A stretch of 37,864 bases of DNA from a virus. The notes beneath the pieces were generated by a model. The model did not search any database. It was given only the letters and a program-made list of their open reading frames with translations, and was not told the DNA's origin. The stretch covers positions 1 to 37,864 of the IMG/VR virus record IMGVR_UViG_3300035126_000621; one strand, 5' to 3'. A program made the translations under genes and the position numbers. Positions 21,233-29,407 of the stretch are shown piece after piece (the stretch's first letter is position 1; each line of letters opens with the position of its first letter).

Positions 21233-23133
21233 TAGACGGCCCCTTGACTGATTTGGACATATTGAAACGAGGTTGCGTCCGTTTCAGCCCTAATCATTTC
21301 CAACAGCGCGCGGCGCGTCTGTTCCGTTTCAAAGTAATTGCCTTGGATCGCCACGGTTACGGACTTGCCCTTTTTGTCCTCGGTAACGTCCGGCCGCCTG
21401 AATTCTTCCGGGTCCGTTCGCGGCCCTTCACTCACCGCAGCAGCCCGGTCGGCTGCGCCAATACTGCCGCCCTCACCGCCACCGGCTGCCGAACGCAAAA
21501 TGCCACCAAGGGCCAGCAAGGCCGCGCCGGACGCGAGCATTCCGGGGTTGGGCGGAAACAGGCCGGACGCAATCTTCAACTGGCCTTCACCCTCTGCGCG
21601 GTCGGCCAGCATATTTAAGAATGCTGCCTTCATTGCCTTGGCCGCTTCCTTGCCGCCCTTGGCCAAGGACTTAAAGCCGGCCACCAATCCAACCGTTAAG
21701 GCCGCGTGGCCCGACTTCATGGACAGAACCAACTCACCGTATGTTTTGCCCTGGGCCTTAGTAGAAACTTTGGTCAACTCCTGAACCTTGGCCTCAGTTT
21801 GTTTGCGAATAAGTAATTCCTGTTCGGCAAGGTTTTTAACCTTGCTTGGCCCCTGCGCATTCAAGGCATCAATCTTAGCCTGCGATTCTTGGCGGATGGC
21901 GTAAATATATGCGGCCCGTTCCTCTTCCTCGCGTTTCGTGCCCTCTGCGGCCTCAAACTCGATTTGGCGCATTTGGGTAATAAGGGCGGTGCGGTGTTCG
22001 GCTAGTTCGGTTGCCTGTTCCTTTGTCATTCCGCCAAGAGTCGGTGACGTTGCTACCTTTGCTTCCTTTTCCGCTTCCGGCTCCAAGCGTTTTGCGCCGC
22101 CGGCCTGGGTAATTTCAGTGGTGAGGCCGGCAATGGATTTGCGCAGTCTCTCAATCTCCGCTGCACGCTGTTTGGCTAGGTATGGATCACCCTGGCCGAA
22201 TTTAACTTGGGCCTCTTCCAGTTCCTTTAGCTTTTCTTTTAGACTGTCATGGCGCCGAATTAACCGTTCCAAATGTGCGCTTGCTGCATCTGCGCCACTG
22301 CCGAGCTTTTCTTTCAAAAATAAATGCGTGTCCTGCGCTAAGTTTTTTAGCCCAACTGCTACGGACGCAAAGAATTTGCCAAAGGCTTTTTCGGTTACTA
22401 ATTGGATCACTTCCACAATTTCGTGGAACATGATTTTTAATTGCTTGAGTGCAATTGTCAGTGGCTTAACGCCACTCGGCATATTGGCAAATTTGTCTTT
22501 TCCTTGCTCCAGCGCCGCATTCAAAATGGCCTGGCGTCGTTGTTGCTCGGTAATCATGTCGGTTGTTACACCGATGGATTGCGCATAATTTTTGATTGCG
22601 CGATCCGCGTCAACAATGATTCCGATTTGCCTCAGTGCCCTAGTATTACCTGCGGCAAGCGCCGTTGAGAGGGTTTCAACCCTGTCGGTAATCTCACCGC
22701 CAAACACTTTTACAGCGTTGCGCGCTAACTTGAAAATTTCCGGCAGGCGGTTTGCGTTCTCACCAAGCGCCACAATGCCGCCGGCGGCCGAGCGTAGTGC
22801 TTCCGTTTCTTCTACAAGGCCGCCAGTAGCCGCTAAAATGTGTTCTTTTAGTTCTTCCGATGCAAGGCCAACGCTTTTTGCCAGTGCTTCAAATTGGAGG
22901 TTTACAGCCTTTACCTTTTCGGCCTCTAGGGTAAAATCAATCGCCTTTTTGACTGCGAAAATTGCGGCGGCAACGGCGGCCAGTTGTGGCAACATGACGC
23001 GAAATGCGTTGGCAACTTGCTTGAGGCTTTCAACGCTGCCAATTTCCTTGATGGCATCGGCCGCGTGCTTGGCCTTTGTCAAAAAATCAGCATTATCCAA
23101 GTCAATTTTGAATGTTTGTTTTTCGACTGCCAT
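21232..23133 (-). CDS. Tape measure protein
   Basis: 633 residues, with long alpha-helical, Lys/Ala/Glu-rich stretches (about 300-460), hydrophobic helices near the N-terminus (LPQLAAVAAAIFAVKKAIDF) and near the end (GLFPPNPGMLASGAALLALGG). This is the usual design of a siphovirus tape measure. It follows the frameshifted chaperone pair, which is diagnostic. By the rule of about 1.5 angstrom per residue the tail would be near 95 nm, an estimate from family knowledge. Confidence 0.9.
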   Translation of the reverse strand: MAVEKQTFKIDLDNADFLTKAKHAADAIKEIGSVESLKQVANAFRVMLPQLAAVAAAIFAVKKAIDFTLEAEKVKAVNLQFEALAKSVGLASEELKEHILAATGGLVEETEALRSAAGGIVALGENANRLPEIFKLARNAVKVFGGEITDRVETLSTALAAGNTRALRQIGIIVDADRAIKNYAQSIGVTTDMITEQQRRQAILNAALEQGKDKFANMPSGVKPLTIALKQLKIMFHEIVEVIQLVTEKAFGKFFASVAVGLKNLAQDTHLFLKEKLGSGADAASAHLERLIRRHDSLKEKLKELEEAQVKFGQGDPYLAKQRAAEIERLRKSIAGLTTEITQAGGAKRLEPEAEKEAKVATSPTLGGMTKEQATELAEHRTALITQMRQIEFEAAEGTKREEEERAAYIYAIRQESQAKIDALNAQGPSKVKNLAEQELLIRKQTEAKVQELTKVSTKAQGKTYGELVLSMKSGHAALTVGLVAGFKSLAKGGKEAAKAMKAAFLNMLADRAEGEGQLKIASGLFPPNPGMLASGAALLALGGILRSAAGGGEGGSIGAADRAAAVSEGPRTDPEEFRRPDVTEDKKGKSVTVAIQGNYFETEQTRRALLEMIRAETDATSFQYVQISQGAV

Positions 23134-23899
23134 TAGGTGAACCTCTGCGCTTGCTCAAAAATGCTGGAAACCAATGTTTTTGCCGCTTCAGAAGTAGGAT
23201 CAAGGGCGCGTTTCTTCGCTTGTTCGGTCGTTACCTCTGCGCCCAAGGCCGAATTCATGTAGAATTGCCGCATTTTCTCGTAATACTTGGCGTCACCAAT
23301 GGCCACGCTGGCCGCATCGCACTGAAATACTGTCCGCCATGCCTCATGTTTGGCATGAATTTTTCGGCCTGAATTTAACAATGCAAAAAATCGGACGGCC
23401 GGCATGGATAAAATATAATCTGGCCGCCAACTAAACAAAAGACACGCCTCTGCAATAATGTCGGCCGCACTGATTTTTAGCTGCGACAGACTTTCGTTAA
23501 GGCTTTGCCCTGGCTCAACTACTTTTTTTTTTCGTCCTCGGAAACGTGCGCGCGCCCGGTAATGTGCTCAATAATCAAGTTGAGCAACGCGGTGGCCTGC
23601 GCGTGCGTGAGGTTTTTTACGTCGTCTTTGGTGATGCTAGTGCAAACGCTTTGAATCAACTTGGCGTATAAGTCTACAATCTCTTCATCCGACAAATCGG
23701 ACTTGGATTGCAGCGTTTGAATGGAAAGCAACGCATTGGAATATGCAAAAAACTCTTTCACCGTTACCGGGTTTAGGTGATGCACCTTGCCATGCAAACG
23801 AAAGGCAATGGGATTGGCAACCATAGCGTCCAAATCGGACACTATGGTTGCTTCCGGTCCATCAACAGGCTTGCCCGTTCTCAGGTTAAACAATCCCAT
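23133..23899 (-). CDS. Tail assembly chaperone, extended GT form made by -1 frameshift
   Basis: The 126-residue G protein (23519-23899) ends in GAA AAA AAA AAG TAG, within a run of ten A. A slip of -1 in this run leads into an open frame that continues to 23133 with no stop and joins the frame read as FSWRPDYILSMPAVRF. The product has 255 residues. This matches the programmed frameshift known for phage tail chaperones (G and GT), with the gene order G, GT, tape measure. GT holds the tape measure during tail assembly. Confidence 0.85.
23519..23899 (-). CDS. Tail assembly chaperone, short G form
   Basis: 126 residues, helical (LSIQTLQSKSDLSDEEIVDLYAKLIQSVCTSI, LNLIIEHITGRAHV), ending at the A-run at 23523-23532. 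It is the product made without slipping and is expected in excess over the GT form. It lies just after the tail tube gene in transcription order. Confidence 0.85.
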   Translation of the reverse strand: MGLFNLRTGKPVDGPEATIVSDLDAMVANPIAFRLHGKVHHLNPVTVKEFFAYSNALLSIQTLQSKSDLSDEEIVDLYAKLIQSVCTSITKDDVKNLTHAQATALLNLIIEHITGRAHVSEDEKKK

Positions 23900-23921
23900 G
23901 CGTTGCTTTCCTTCAGTTCAA

Positions 23922-24764
23922 TTAAACGGCGGCGGTCGTGGCAACTGTCCATTGATCGTTTAGCGCCCAATCCGTTGCGCCGTCCGTAATCGTAAAGCTA
24001 ATGACGGGCGAAACGAATGGCGTGCCAACCGTGGCAAGGCCGAGCGGCCCGGACACCGAACCGGAAACATAGAAAACACCGCCGTTGAGCGCCGTCGTAA
24101 CGCACTTAGCGGTGATAGTTTCGGTTTTGGTGAACGCGTTGTAAACGGTAACGCTCGTCATCGTGCCGTTGCCAGTGCCAGTCTTAACTGGCGAACCTGC
24201 CGTGGCGGCCGTCTGAATGATTGCCGGATCACCATAACGGAAAAACTTGTTTGGCACTGCGGTATCATCCGGCAGGATATTCCAAACAATCTTGAGTCTA
24301 GCCTGGTCATTTGGGCCGTAGGTAATCGAGGATTCTGCCGACGCCACTGCCTTGAAAAAGGTATAGTCCGACGATTTGTCCGCATCAACTTTACTGAGCG
24401 GATGCAGGATAAGCTGTTGAGCGTTTGCAAGGTCGCCGTCGCCCATGTTGTCGTCAAAACGGATGGCTGCCAGCGAACCAACGCCGGTACCAATCTTGGT
24501 GGCGTGCGGAAATACAACCTTCCAAACGTCCTTGTTCTGAATTTCAGCCAGTTCCGTGGTTACGGTAACTTCCATGCCGGCAACGCGCCTGTCGCGGACA
24601 GTTGAGCCCGACTGATCGGCCATAATGTTGGCCTTTTTATACGCGGCCGAAATGACCACGTTTGCCATCGTGCCGCCCAAATCAACTTCGGAACCGGCTG
24701 GCCCAAAGCTAACCCGCATTGGGCTAAGTTCCATATTGCTAGTTGTAACGACTGCCGTACTCAT
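23922..24764 (-). CDS. Tail tube (major tail) protein
   Basis: 280 residues. The N-terminal 200 residues resemble siphovirus tube proteins (SFGPAGSEVDLGGTMANVVIS, DRRVAGMEVTVTTELAEIQ, beta rich). The C-terminal 80 residues (GTGNGTMTSVTVYNAFTKTETITAKC...) look like an added beta domain on the outside of the tube. It precedes the chaperones and tape measure, as usual. AAGGAG stands before the ATG. Confidence 0.85.
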   Translation of the reverse strand: MSTAVVTTSNMELSPMRVSFGPAGSEVDLGGTMANVVISAAYKKANIMADQSGSTVRDRRVAGMEVTVTTELAEIQNKDVWKVVFPHATKIGTGVGSLAAIRFDDNMGDGDLANAQQLILHPLSKVDADKSSDYTFFKAVASAESSITYGPNDQARLKIVWNILPDDTAVPNKFFRYGDPAIIQTAATAGSPVKTGTGNGTMTSVTVYNAFTKTETITAKCVTTALNGGVFYVSGSVSGPLGLATVGTPFVSPVISFTITDGATDWALNDQWTVATTAAV

Positions 24765-24779
24765 GTTTTCAATCTCCTT

Positions 24780-25298
24780 TTACAGTTGTTCAAAGTCGTA
24801 AACGTCTAACTCCAAAGCTATTTCCTGTCGAAAAACCGCGTTTGGATTGCCGGCCTCCAAATTTGAATACAGCGCGGAAAAACTAGCATTCTGGACGACA
24901 AGCGTTAGTCTAGCCTGATTGTCCAGCGTCATCAATGCCGCCTGATCCAATACTTGATGCATGGCCGCCTGGTAACGGTAGGATTTCCGCATCAAGCGTT
25001 CGGCGTCCTTGTCCTCAACCAATACTGTGACATTGACGCGTATTGCCGCGTTGACATGGTTGGCTCCATGCTGCGCTTTCATGAAGTCGATTCGGTCGCC
25101 AATGACGAACACCGCCGGCGTGCGATAGCCCTGCGCCTTGGGGTAAACATAATAATCCCTGGGCGGCTCCATCGTCACCAAGTTGTCCGCCCGGTTTGCT
25201 CGAATATCGGACAAAGCCAACGGCAAATCCGTTTGCAACTTGGCGATAATCGCATCACAGGCGGATTCGACTAGATGGCGGACAACCGGGCTAGGCAT
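24780..25298 (-). CDS. Tail terminator protein
   Basis: 172 residues. The pattern (VRHLVESACDAIIAKLQTDLPLALSDI; YVYPKAQGYRTPAVFVIGD; NAAIRVNVTVLVED) fits tail terminator proteins, which cap the tail and join it to the head. It overlaps the tail-completion gene upstream and precedes the tube gene, as usual in siphovirus order. The identity rests on order and general fold. Confidence 0.7.
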   Translation of the reverse strand: MPSPVVRHLVESACDAIIAKLQTDLPLALSDIRANRADNLVTMEPPRDYYVYPKAQGYRTPAVFVIGDRIDFMKAQHGANHVNAAIRVNVTVLVEDKDAERLMRKSYRYQAAMHQVLDQAALMTLDNQARLTLVVQNASFSALYSNLEAGNPNAVFRQEIALELDVYDFEQL

Positions 25299-25767
25299 TG
25301 GTAAACACCTTTATTTTGTTCTTAAAAATAAAGTCACCAATCATGGCATAAAACTCGCGCATGGTTTCAGGGCTATATTTTGAAAAGGTGCGCGCCTTGT
25401 CCGCGTGTTCCGCATACTGAATCGTGGTCGCAATGGTGAGGCTGCGCGGGGTTACAATTTTGCGGAAACCCTCGCCTGGGCCAATGACCGATTTGCGCAA
25501 TGTGTCGGTTGCAATCATCATTTTAGTACCGCGTCCTGGCGAACTTGCGTACTTCACAACCTTCCATTTTTTATAGGTCGAATTTAATTCGGGCCATGCC
25601 GGCGTTCCAGCTTCCGATTGGTTTTCGGTCATCCATCGCTTGCGCTGTACGTTTTGATATTGAGCGTAGACGTTTTTATTGAAAAATGGGGCCATTGAAC
25701 TGGCGCGGTTAATCATCTCCTGCAAATTCTTTTCAATACCGCGCCGCTTGGCCTCAATCGTAATCAT
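25291..25767 (-). CDS. Tail completion / virion morphogenesis protein
   Basis: 158 residues. It resembles the gpG-like/HK97 gp10-like morphogenesis group: helical N-terminus, a WPELNSTYKKWK motif, TDTLRKSVIGPG, and IQYAEHADKARTFSKYSPE. The last is the usual YA.xHxxG-type segment of that group. It lies between the connector and the terminator. Expected to join tail and head. Confidence 0.75.
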   Translation of the reverse strand: MITIEAKRRGIEKNLQEMINRASSMAPFFNKNVYAQYQNVQRKRWMTENQSEAGTPAWPELNSTYKKWKVVKYASSPGRGTKMMIATDTLRKSVIGPGEGFRKIVTPRSLTIATTIQYAEHADKARTFSKYSPETMREFYAMIGDFIFKNKIKVFTNA

Positions 25768-26426
25768 CTATTTGGCCCAACATCCCGAATGGCGCCCAAA
25801 GCTGATCCAAACAAGGGCGCAAGGTGCTGGCCTTGGCGCGTGTAATACTCGTTCCGAAAGTTTTTGGCCTCTTCACGCGACTGCACTGCCAGTTGCTTGT
25901 ACTGTTCTACGATTTGGAACCTATCGGCGCTTGGCGCGTCCTCTAGTCGATAAGTTTCCGAAATGTGCTCGGCAAACCGCATGGCCAGCTTTTGATATGC
26001 TTCACCGATGGCCCACTGCAACGCGGCCGGCCTTAGTCCGTTGCCAATTTGGGTGAAATCATCCCCAAGGCCAAGCCAGTTTGCGGAAATCCGCAAAAAA
26101 CCGTCTAACTCAGCGTCGTAAAAAAATTGGATATAGTAGCTAGCCTCAACAACATCGTTTACGGTTGGTGCCGCAACCAATGTGAAATAGCCGGTAGTCA
26201 AATCGTCCGTTGCAATGCCGGCGGCCGCCAATCGAACCTGGTTAATATAAATGCCAAGCGGTGCGGCTGCGCTGGTAAAGTCTGTTACGCGCCGGAATTC
26301 AAATGTCTTAAATACCTTGTTGGTGCCGTCAATCTGGCCGAAAACTCGCTTGAACGCGCGCAACTTGTCATTGGGATTATCTGACAACTTTAGGCGCAAG
26401 TCTGCTTTGGCGGTTGTCCAACTCAT
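25764..26426 (-). CDS. Head-tail connector protein
   Basis: 220 residues with helical N-terminus (LRLKLSDNPNDKLRAFKRVFGQID), a beta centre and a long C-terminal helix (QIVEQYKQLAVQSREEAKNFRNEYYTR). It lies after the capsid gene and before the tail-completion gene. Its start overlaps the upstream stop (ATGA) with AGGAG. It probably binds the portal ring on the outside. Confidence 0.65.
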   Translation of the reverse strand: MSWTTAKADLRLKLSDNPNDKLRAFKRVFGQIDGTNKVFKTFEFRRVTDFTSAAAPLGIYINQVRLAAAGIATDDLTTGYFTLVAAPTVNDVVEASYYIQFFYDAELDGFLRISANWLGLGDDFTQIGNGLRPAALQWAIGEAYQKLAMRFAEHISETYRLEDAPSADRFQIVEQYKQLAVQSREEAKNFRNEYYTRQGQHLAPLFGSALGAIRDVGPNR

Positions 26427-26848
26427 ACGGCTCCTAATTGTTCAAGCACGTCGAATAATGTCGAGTCGCTTTCAATGATGGCATACTTGTAACCAAGGCT
26501 GCGCAAAATTGGCGCCTTTTGATAACAAATTTCCAAATCTGTTTCCGTTTTTGGCTCATCAAAAAACACCATGCATGGCGCGGCGGTGTCATTCAATTTG
26601 GCATATGGGAATGCGCGATCAATTCGCTTCATGCGGTCAAAGGTTCGGTACCGTTCGCGCATCTCATCAACGTACCAATTTTTGAAACAAATGGTTGACC
26701 TTGCGGCCTGTTCGGCAAGTGTTTTGAATTCGTCCGTTTTGGTAACGGTATCCCGTTGGCGAATAAACCGCGTTTTCTCTTCAGGCAATGCCGGAAGAAC
26801 TGGCGGCAAGGTCGCGGCAATCGTCTTTTTCTCGCTGCGTTGTTTCAT
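26423..26848 (-). CDS. Hypothetical head-module protein
   Basis: The start at 26848 has GAGGG 8 nt upstream; an ATG at 26863 is also in frame. The product has 141 residues, with a charged helix (RSEKKTIAATLPPVLPALPEEKTRF), CFKNWYVDEMRERYRTFDRM, and a strand-rich end (APCMVFFDEPKTETDLEICYQ). It lies between capsid and connector. No family is recognised, but it is positioned like small connector or head accessory proteins. Confidence 0.6.
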   Translation of the reverse strand: MKQRSEKKTIAATLPPVLPALPEEKTRFIRQRDTVTKTDEFKTLAEQAARSTICFKNWYVDEMRERYRTFDRMKRIDRAFPYAKLNDTAAPCMVFFDEPKTETDLEICYQKAPILRSLGYKYAIIESDSTLFDVLEQLGAV

Positions 26849-26920
26849 TTGTTCAACCCTCATAGGGGCCAGCCTAGTTTCCTAAGCCAGCCCCCACAAG
26901 GATTTTATGCGGCTAGGCGA

Positions 26921-28093
26921 TTAAACCGAACCGTTGCTTCCCTGCCATGCGAAACGCGGATCAATGAAATCGGCGTTTGCGACGACGCGGAGCTTGAAGC
27001 GGACGATATCGCGGTCAAACGACTGACCGGACGCCGGATTTTCAAGCTGCACCTCTGCCGGGGTATGAACCTGGCAAACAAAGAACGGCTTGGAGTCGTC
27101 CACGATATACCATGCCTTAGACGACGCGTTGACCGATCCAGACTGATCGAACATGAAACGCGACGACGTGAGGTCAAGGATACCCTGCAACGGGTTGATG
27201 GCTCCAACGGAACCGGTCGTGCCCGATGCTGCGCCGGTCGGATACCAACCGGAATTGAGCAGAACCGCCGCGTCGAAACGATAGTGCGGCGAAATCAGCA
27301 AACGCTTGGGGTTGACGCTCATTTTGAGGCCGAGCAGGTTCAATTGGTTCATAAGGGCAATAATGCCGTTCTGAATGTTGCCCTGGTTCAATGCACCATA
27401 AGCAACCGGACGGGTTTTACCGCCGCCAATCAAGGCAGTGCTCCAAGGATAGGTGGCCTCATCTGCCGGCTTGGTTTCCGAAACTGGAACCGTAATGCCA
27501 GCATATTTAGCACCGGCAACCGACGCCAGCTTGCCGTAGCAATACACTTCCAGCACCTGCTTGGCGTATTCACCGAGCAGGCCGGCCTGCTTCTGGAACT
27601 GGCCAGTCTGGTCGAAGTCCATCAACTCACGGTTGACGGCAAACATCGTTCCAAACTTGCGGTTGCGCAGTTTCAGGTCAAGGCCAGCGGCGCCAACTTC
27701 CGGGTAAACTTCCGCTTCACCAATCTGCGAGGGAAAGCCAATGCCCTGAATAGGTGCGTACAGTTCTTCAAGTTTCGTCGAGGTAACAGCGTGCGCCCAA
27801 TCCGAAAAGGTCACAGGCACCGATTCATAGATGGAGTTGACGATAGACTGCACGCCAGCGCGCAGCACGCCTGGAAATGCCGTCACCGAATCAGACTCGC
27901 GCAGTTTCTTCTGCGCTTCCTTGAAGAATCCCGGCTTCATGACCGGAAAGGCTTTTTCGTCGCGGATATCCACGCCGAATTTCGACTGCATTTCGTCAAT
28001 GCAGGCTTTTTCGCCTTCCGAGCGCCACAGGGATTCTTTAAGGACGGCCTCGTTCTGTTCCTTGGTATTCTTGCCAATCAGTTTATGACTCAT
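26921..28093 (-). CDS. Major capsid protein
   Basis: 390 residues, with an order typical of HK97-fold capsid proteins: a charged N-terminal arm (residues 1-79), then helix and strand sequence (FGTMFAVNRELMDFDQTGQFQKQAGLLGEYAKQVLE). The segment at residues 66-79 (ESDSVTA, then LRA) has a near copy in the protease at 29400-30827. It may mark the place where the N-terminal arm is removed. It follows the scaffold and decoration genes with an AAGGA ribosome site. Confidence 0.88.
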   Translation of the reverse strand: MSHKLIGKNTKEQNEAVLKESLWRSEGEKACIDEMQSKFGVDIRDEKAFPVMKPGFFKEAQKKLRESDSVTAFPGVLRAGVQSIVNSIYESVPVTFSDWAHAVTSTKLEELYAPIQGIGFPSQIGEAEVYPEVGAAGLDLKLRNRKFGTMFAVNRELMDFDQTGQFQKQAGLLGEYAKQVLEVYCYGKLASVAGAKYAGITVPVSETKPADEATYPWSTALIGGGKTRPVAYGALNQGNIQNGIIALMNQLNLLGLKMSVNPKRLLISPHYRFDAAVLLNSGWYPTGAASGTTGSVGAINPLQGILDLTSSRFMFDQSGSVNASSKAWYIVDDSKPFFVCQVHTPAEVQLENPASGQSFDRDIVRFKLRVVANADFIDPRFAWQGSNGSV

Positions 28094-28112
28094 TGTGTTA
28101 GTTCCTTTTTAA

Positions 28113-28604
28113 TTAGAGGCCGGCGCGATACTGCACGAGCATGATATTACCCTCGGACGTTGCTCCAGCGGTAACGCCGGCGTCCTGGTAAATTCCAACA
28201 ACATTGACGTTGGTAGGCGATCCAACGGACGAAACGGTTTGTGCATCGCCACCGTAGTAAACAGCCTGGCCCGGAACGAAAGCGTCACCGGACTTCAGCT
28301 TGAGCTTGGCAACCACGCCAGCCTGCGGTCCTGCGACTGCTTCAATTGCAACAGCGGCGTCAACCTGCGTCCCCTGGTAAACCGGGGCGAGTTTGCCACT
28401 GATAATCGTCTGTCGTGCAATACCGCAAATGGTTGCGGCATTGGCGTCAGAACCAACCGGCTTGAGCAGGTTAGCAACAGTGTCGAGGTAAAGCAGGTCG
28501 CCCTGGTTCCACGAAACAGCGGACGAAATCAGTGCGCTTGCATCTTCAAACAGGGAGATGGGTGCAACCTGTTGAACAATTCGATTCTTCGGATAAGTAG
28601 GCAT
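28113..28604 (-). CDS. Capsid decoration protein
   Basis: 163 residues, starting at 28604 where AAGGA is 9 nt upstream (a TTG at 28610 is less fit). Beta-rich with GDLLYLDTVANLLKPVGSDANAATICGIA and GDAFVPGQAVYYGGD, resembling DUF2190-like head-decoration proteins. It lies just before the major capsid gene. Confidence 0.7.
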   Translation of the reverse strand: MPTYPKNRIVQQVAPISLFEDASALISSAVSWNQGDLLYLDTVANLLKPVGSDANAATICGIARQTIISGKLAPVYQGTQVDAAVAIEAVAGPQAGVVAKLKLKSGDAFVPGQAVYYGGDAQTVSSVGSPTNVNVVGIYQDAGVTAGATSEGNIMLVQYRAGL

Positions 28605-28630
28605 TGTCAATTTTCCTTTGTGTTAGAGGC

Positions 28631-29407
28631 TTAAAGGTCGGAAAAGTTAATCTTTCCAATTTTCTTTGCCGGTGCTTCAGCCCGTTCCATAGAAACAAAA
28701 AAGTCACCCTTTTTCGCCGGGGCCTCACCGCCACGAACGCTAAAGGCTTCCTTAAAAATTTTGATAGTGTCCAAAATCTGCGACTCAGATTTAGGCGCAC
28801 CGATCAAATCACGAATCTTATCAGTTTCCGCGCGTCCAAGGCCGGATTCTTTCAGTTTCTTATCAAGCATCTCCGACAGTTCACGCTTTTTCAACTCACG
28901 CTCCAGCATGGCCACCTTGGCCGTCAGGCGGATTTCCGATTCCTTGGCGCCAACATATTTTTTCGGGTCGGCCTTGGGATTCTGCGGAACGGCCTCTTTC
29001 TTTTCTTCGGATTCTTTTTCGCCTTTTCCGGCTTCAGCGTGCTTTTTGGACGCCATATGCTTGGCCAGCTTCATGGTATGCGCTGCGCACTTCATGGCCT
29101 CTTCCTTTTCATATCCCATCTCGGAATATGCCTGATACGCCTCATGCGCGCGTTCCATTGCAGCTTCCGGCTCGTCCTCATCGCCCATGTACTTTTTAAT
29201 CATGGAAAGGATCAGTTCCTTATCCTTGGCAATGTCCGCGTGGTCCTCGTCCGCTTCCGGCTCGTCCTGTTCAGCCTGTTCGGCCTTGGCCTCTTCAGCG
29301 CCGGCCATTTCCTTTTCCTCGCCCTCGGCCTGCTTCATTTCCTGGCCTTCATTTTCGGCGTGTTTCATTTTCGACTCTTCCTCGGCCTGCTTCATTTTCT
29401 TAATCAT
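28631..29407 (-). CDS. Capsid scaffold protein
   Basis: Very acidic and Lys/Glu/Ala-rich, almost wholly helical (MKQAEEESKMKHAENEGQEM; AKVAMLERELKKRELSEMLDKK), with a basic C-terminal part (APAKKIGKINFSDL). The profile and position (after the protease, before the decoration and capsid genes) are typical of a scaffold. The start at 29407 has AGGAG 10 nt upstream; a second ATG at 29416 sits only 1 nt after AGGAG. The product has 258 residues. Confidence 0.85.
   Translation of the reverse strand: MIKKMKQAEEESKMKHAENEGQEMKQAEGEEKEMAGAEEAKAEQAEQDEPEADEDHADIAKDKELILSMIKKYMGDEDEPEAAMERAHEAYQAYSEMGYEKEEAMKCAAHTMKLAKHMASKKHAEAGKGEKESEEKKEAVPQNPKADPKKYVGAKESEIRLTAKVAMLERELKKRELSEMLDKKLKESGLGRAETDKIRDLIGAPKSESQILDTIKIFKEAFSVRGGEAPAKKGDFFVSMERAEAPAKKIGKINFSDL

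Noticed and set aside
26756-28144. A 462-codon open frame on the plus strand opposite the major capsid gene.
   Set aside because: It is fully antisense to the capsid gene, has a basic, low-complexity product typical of antisense frames, and no ribosome site.
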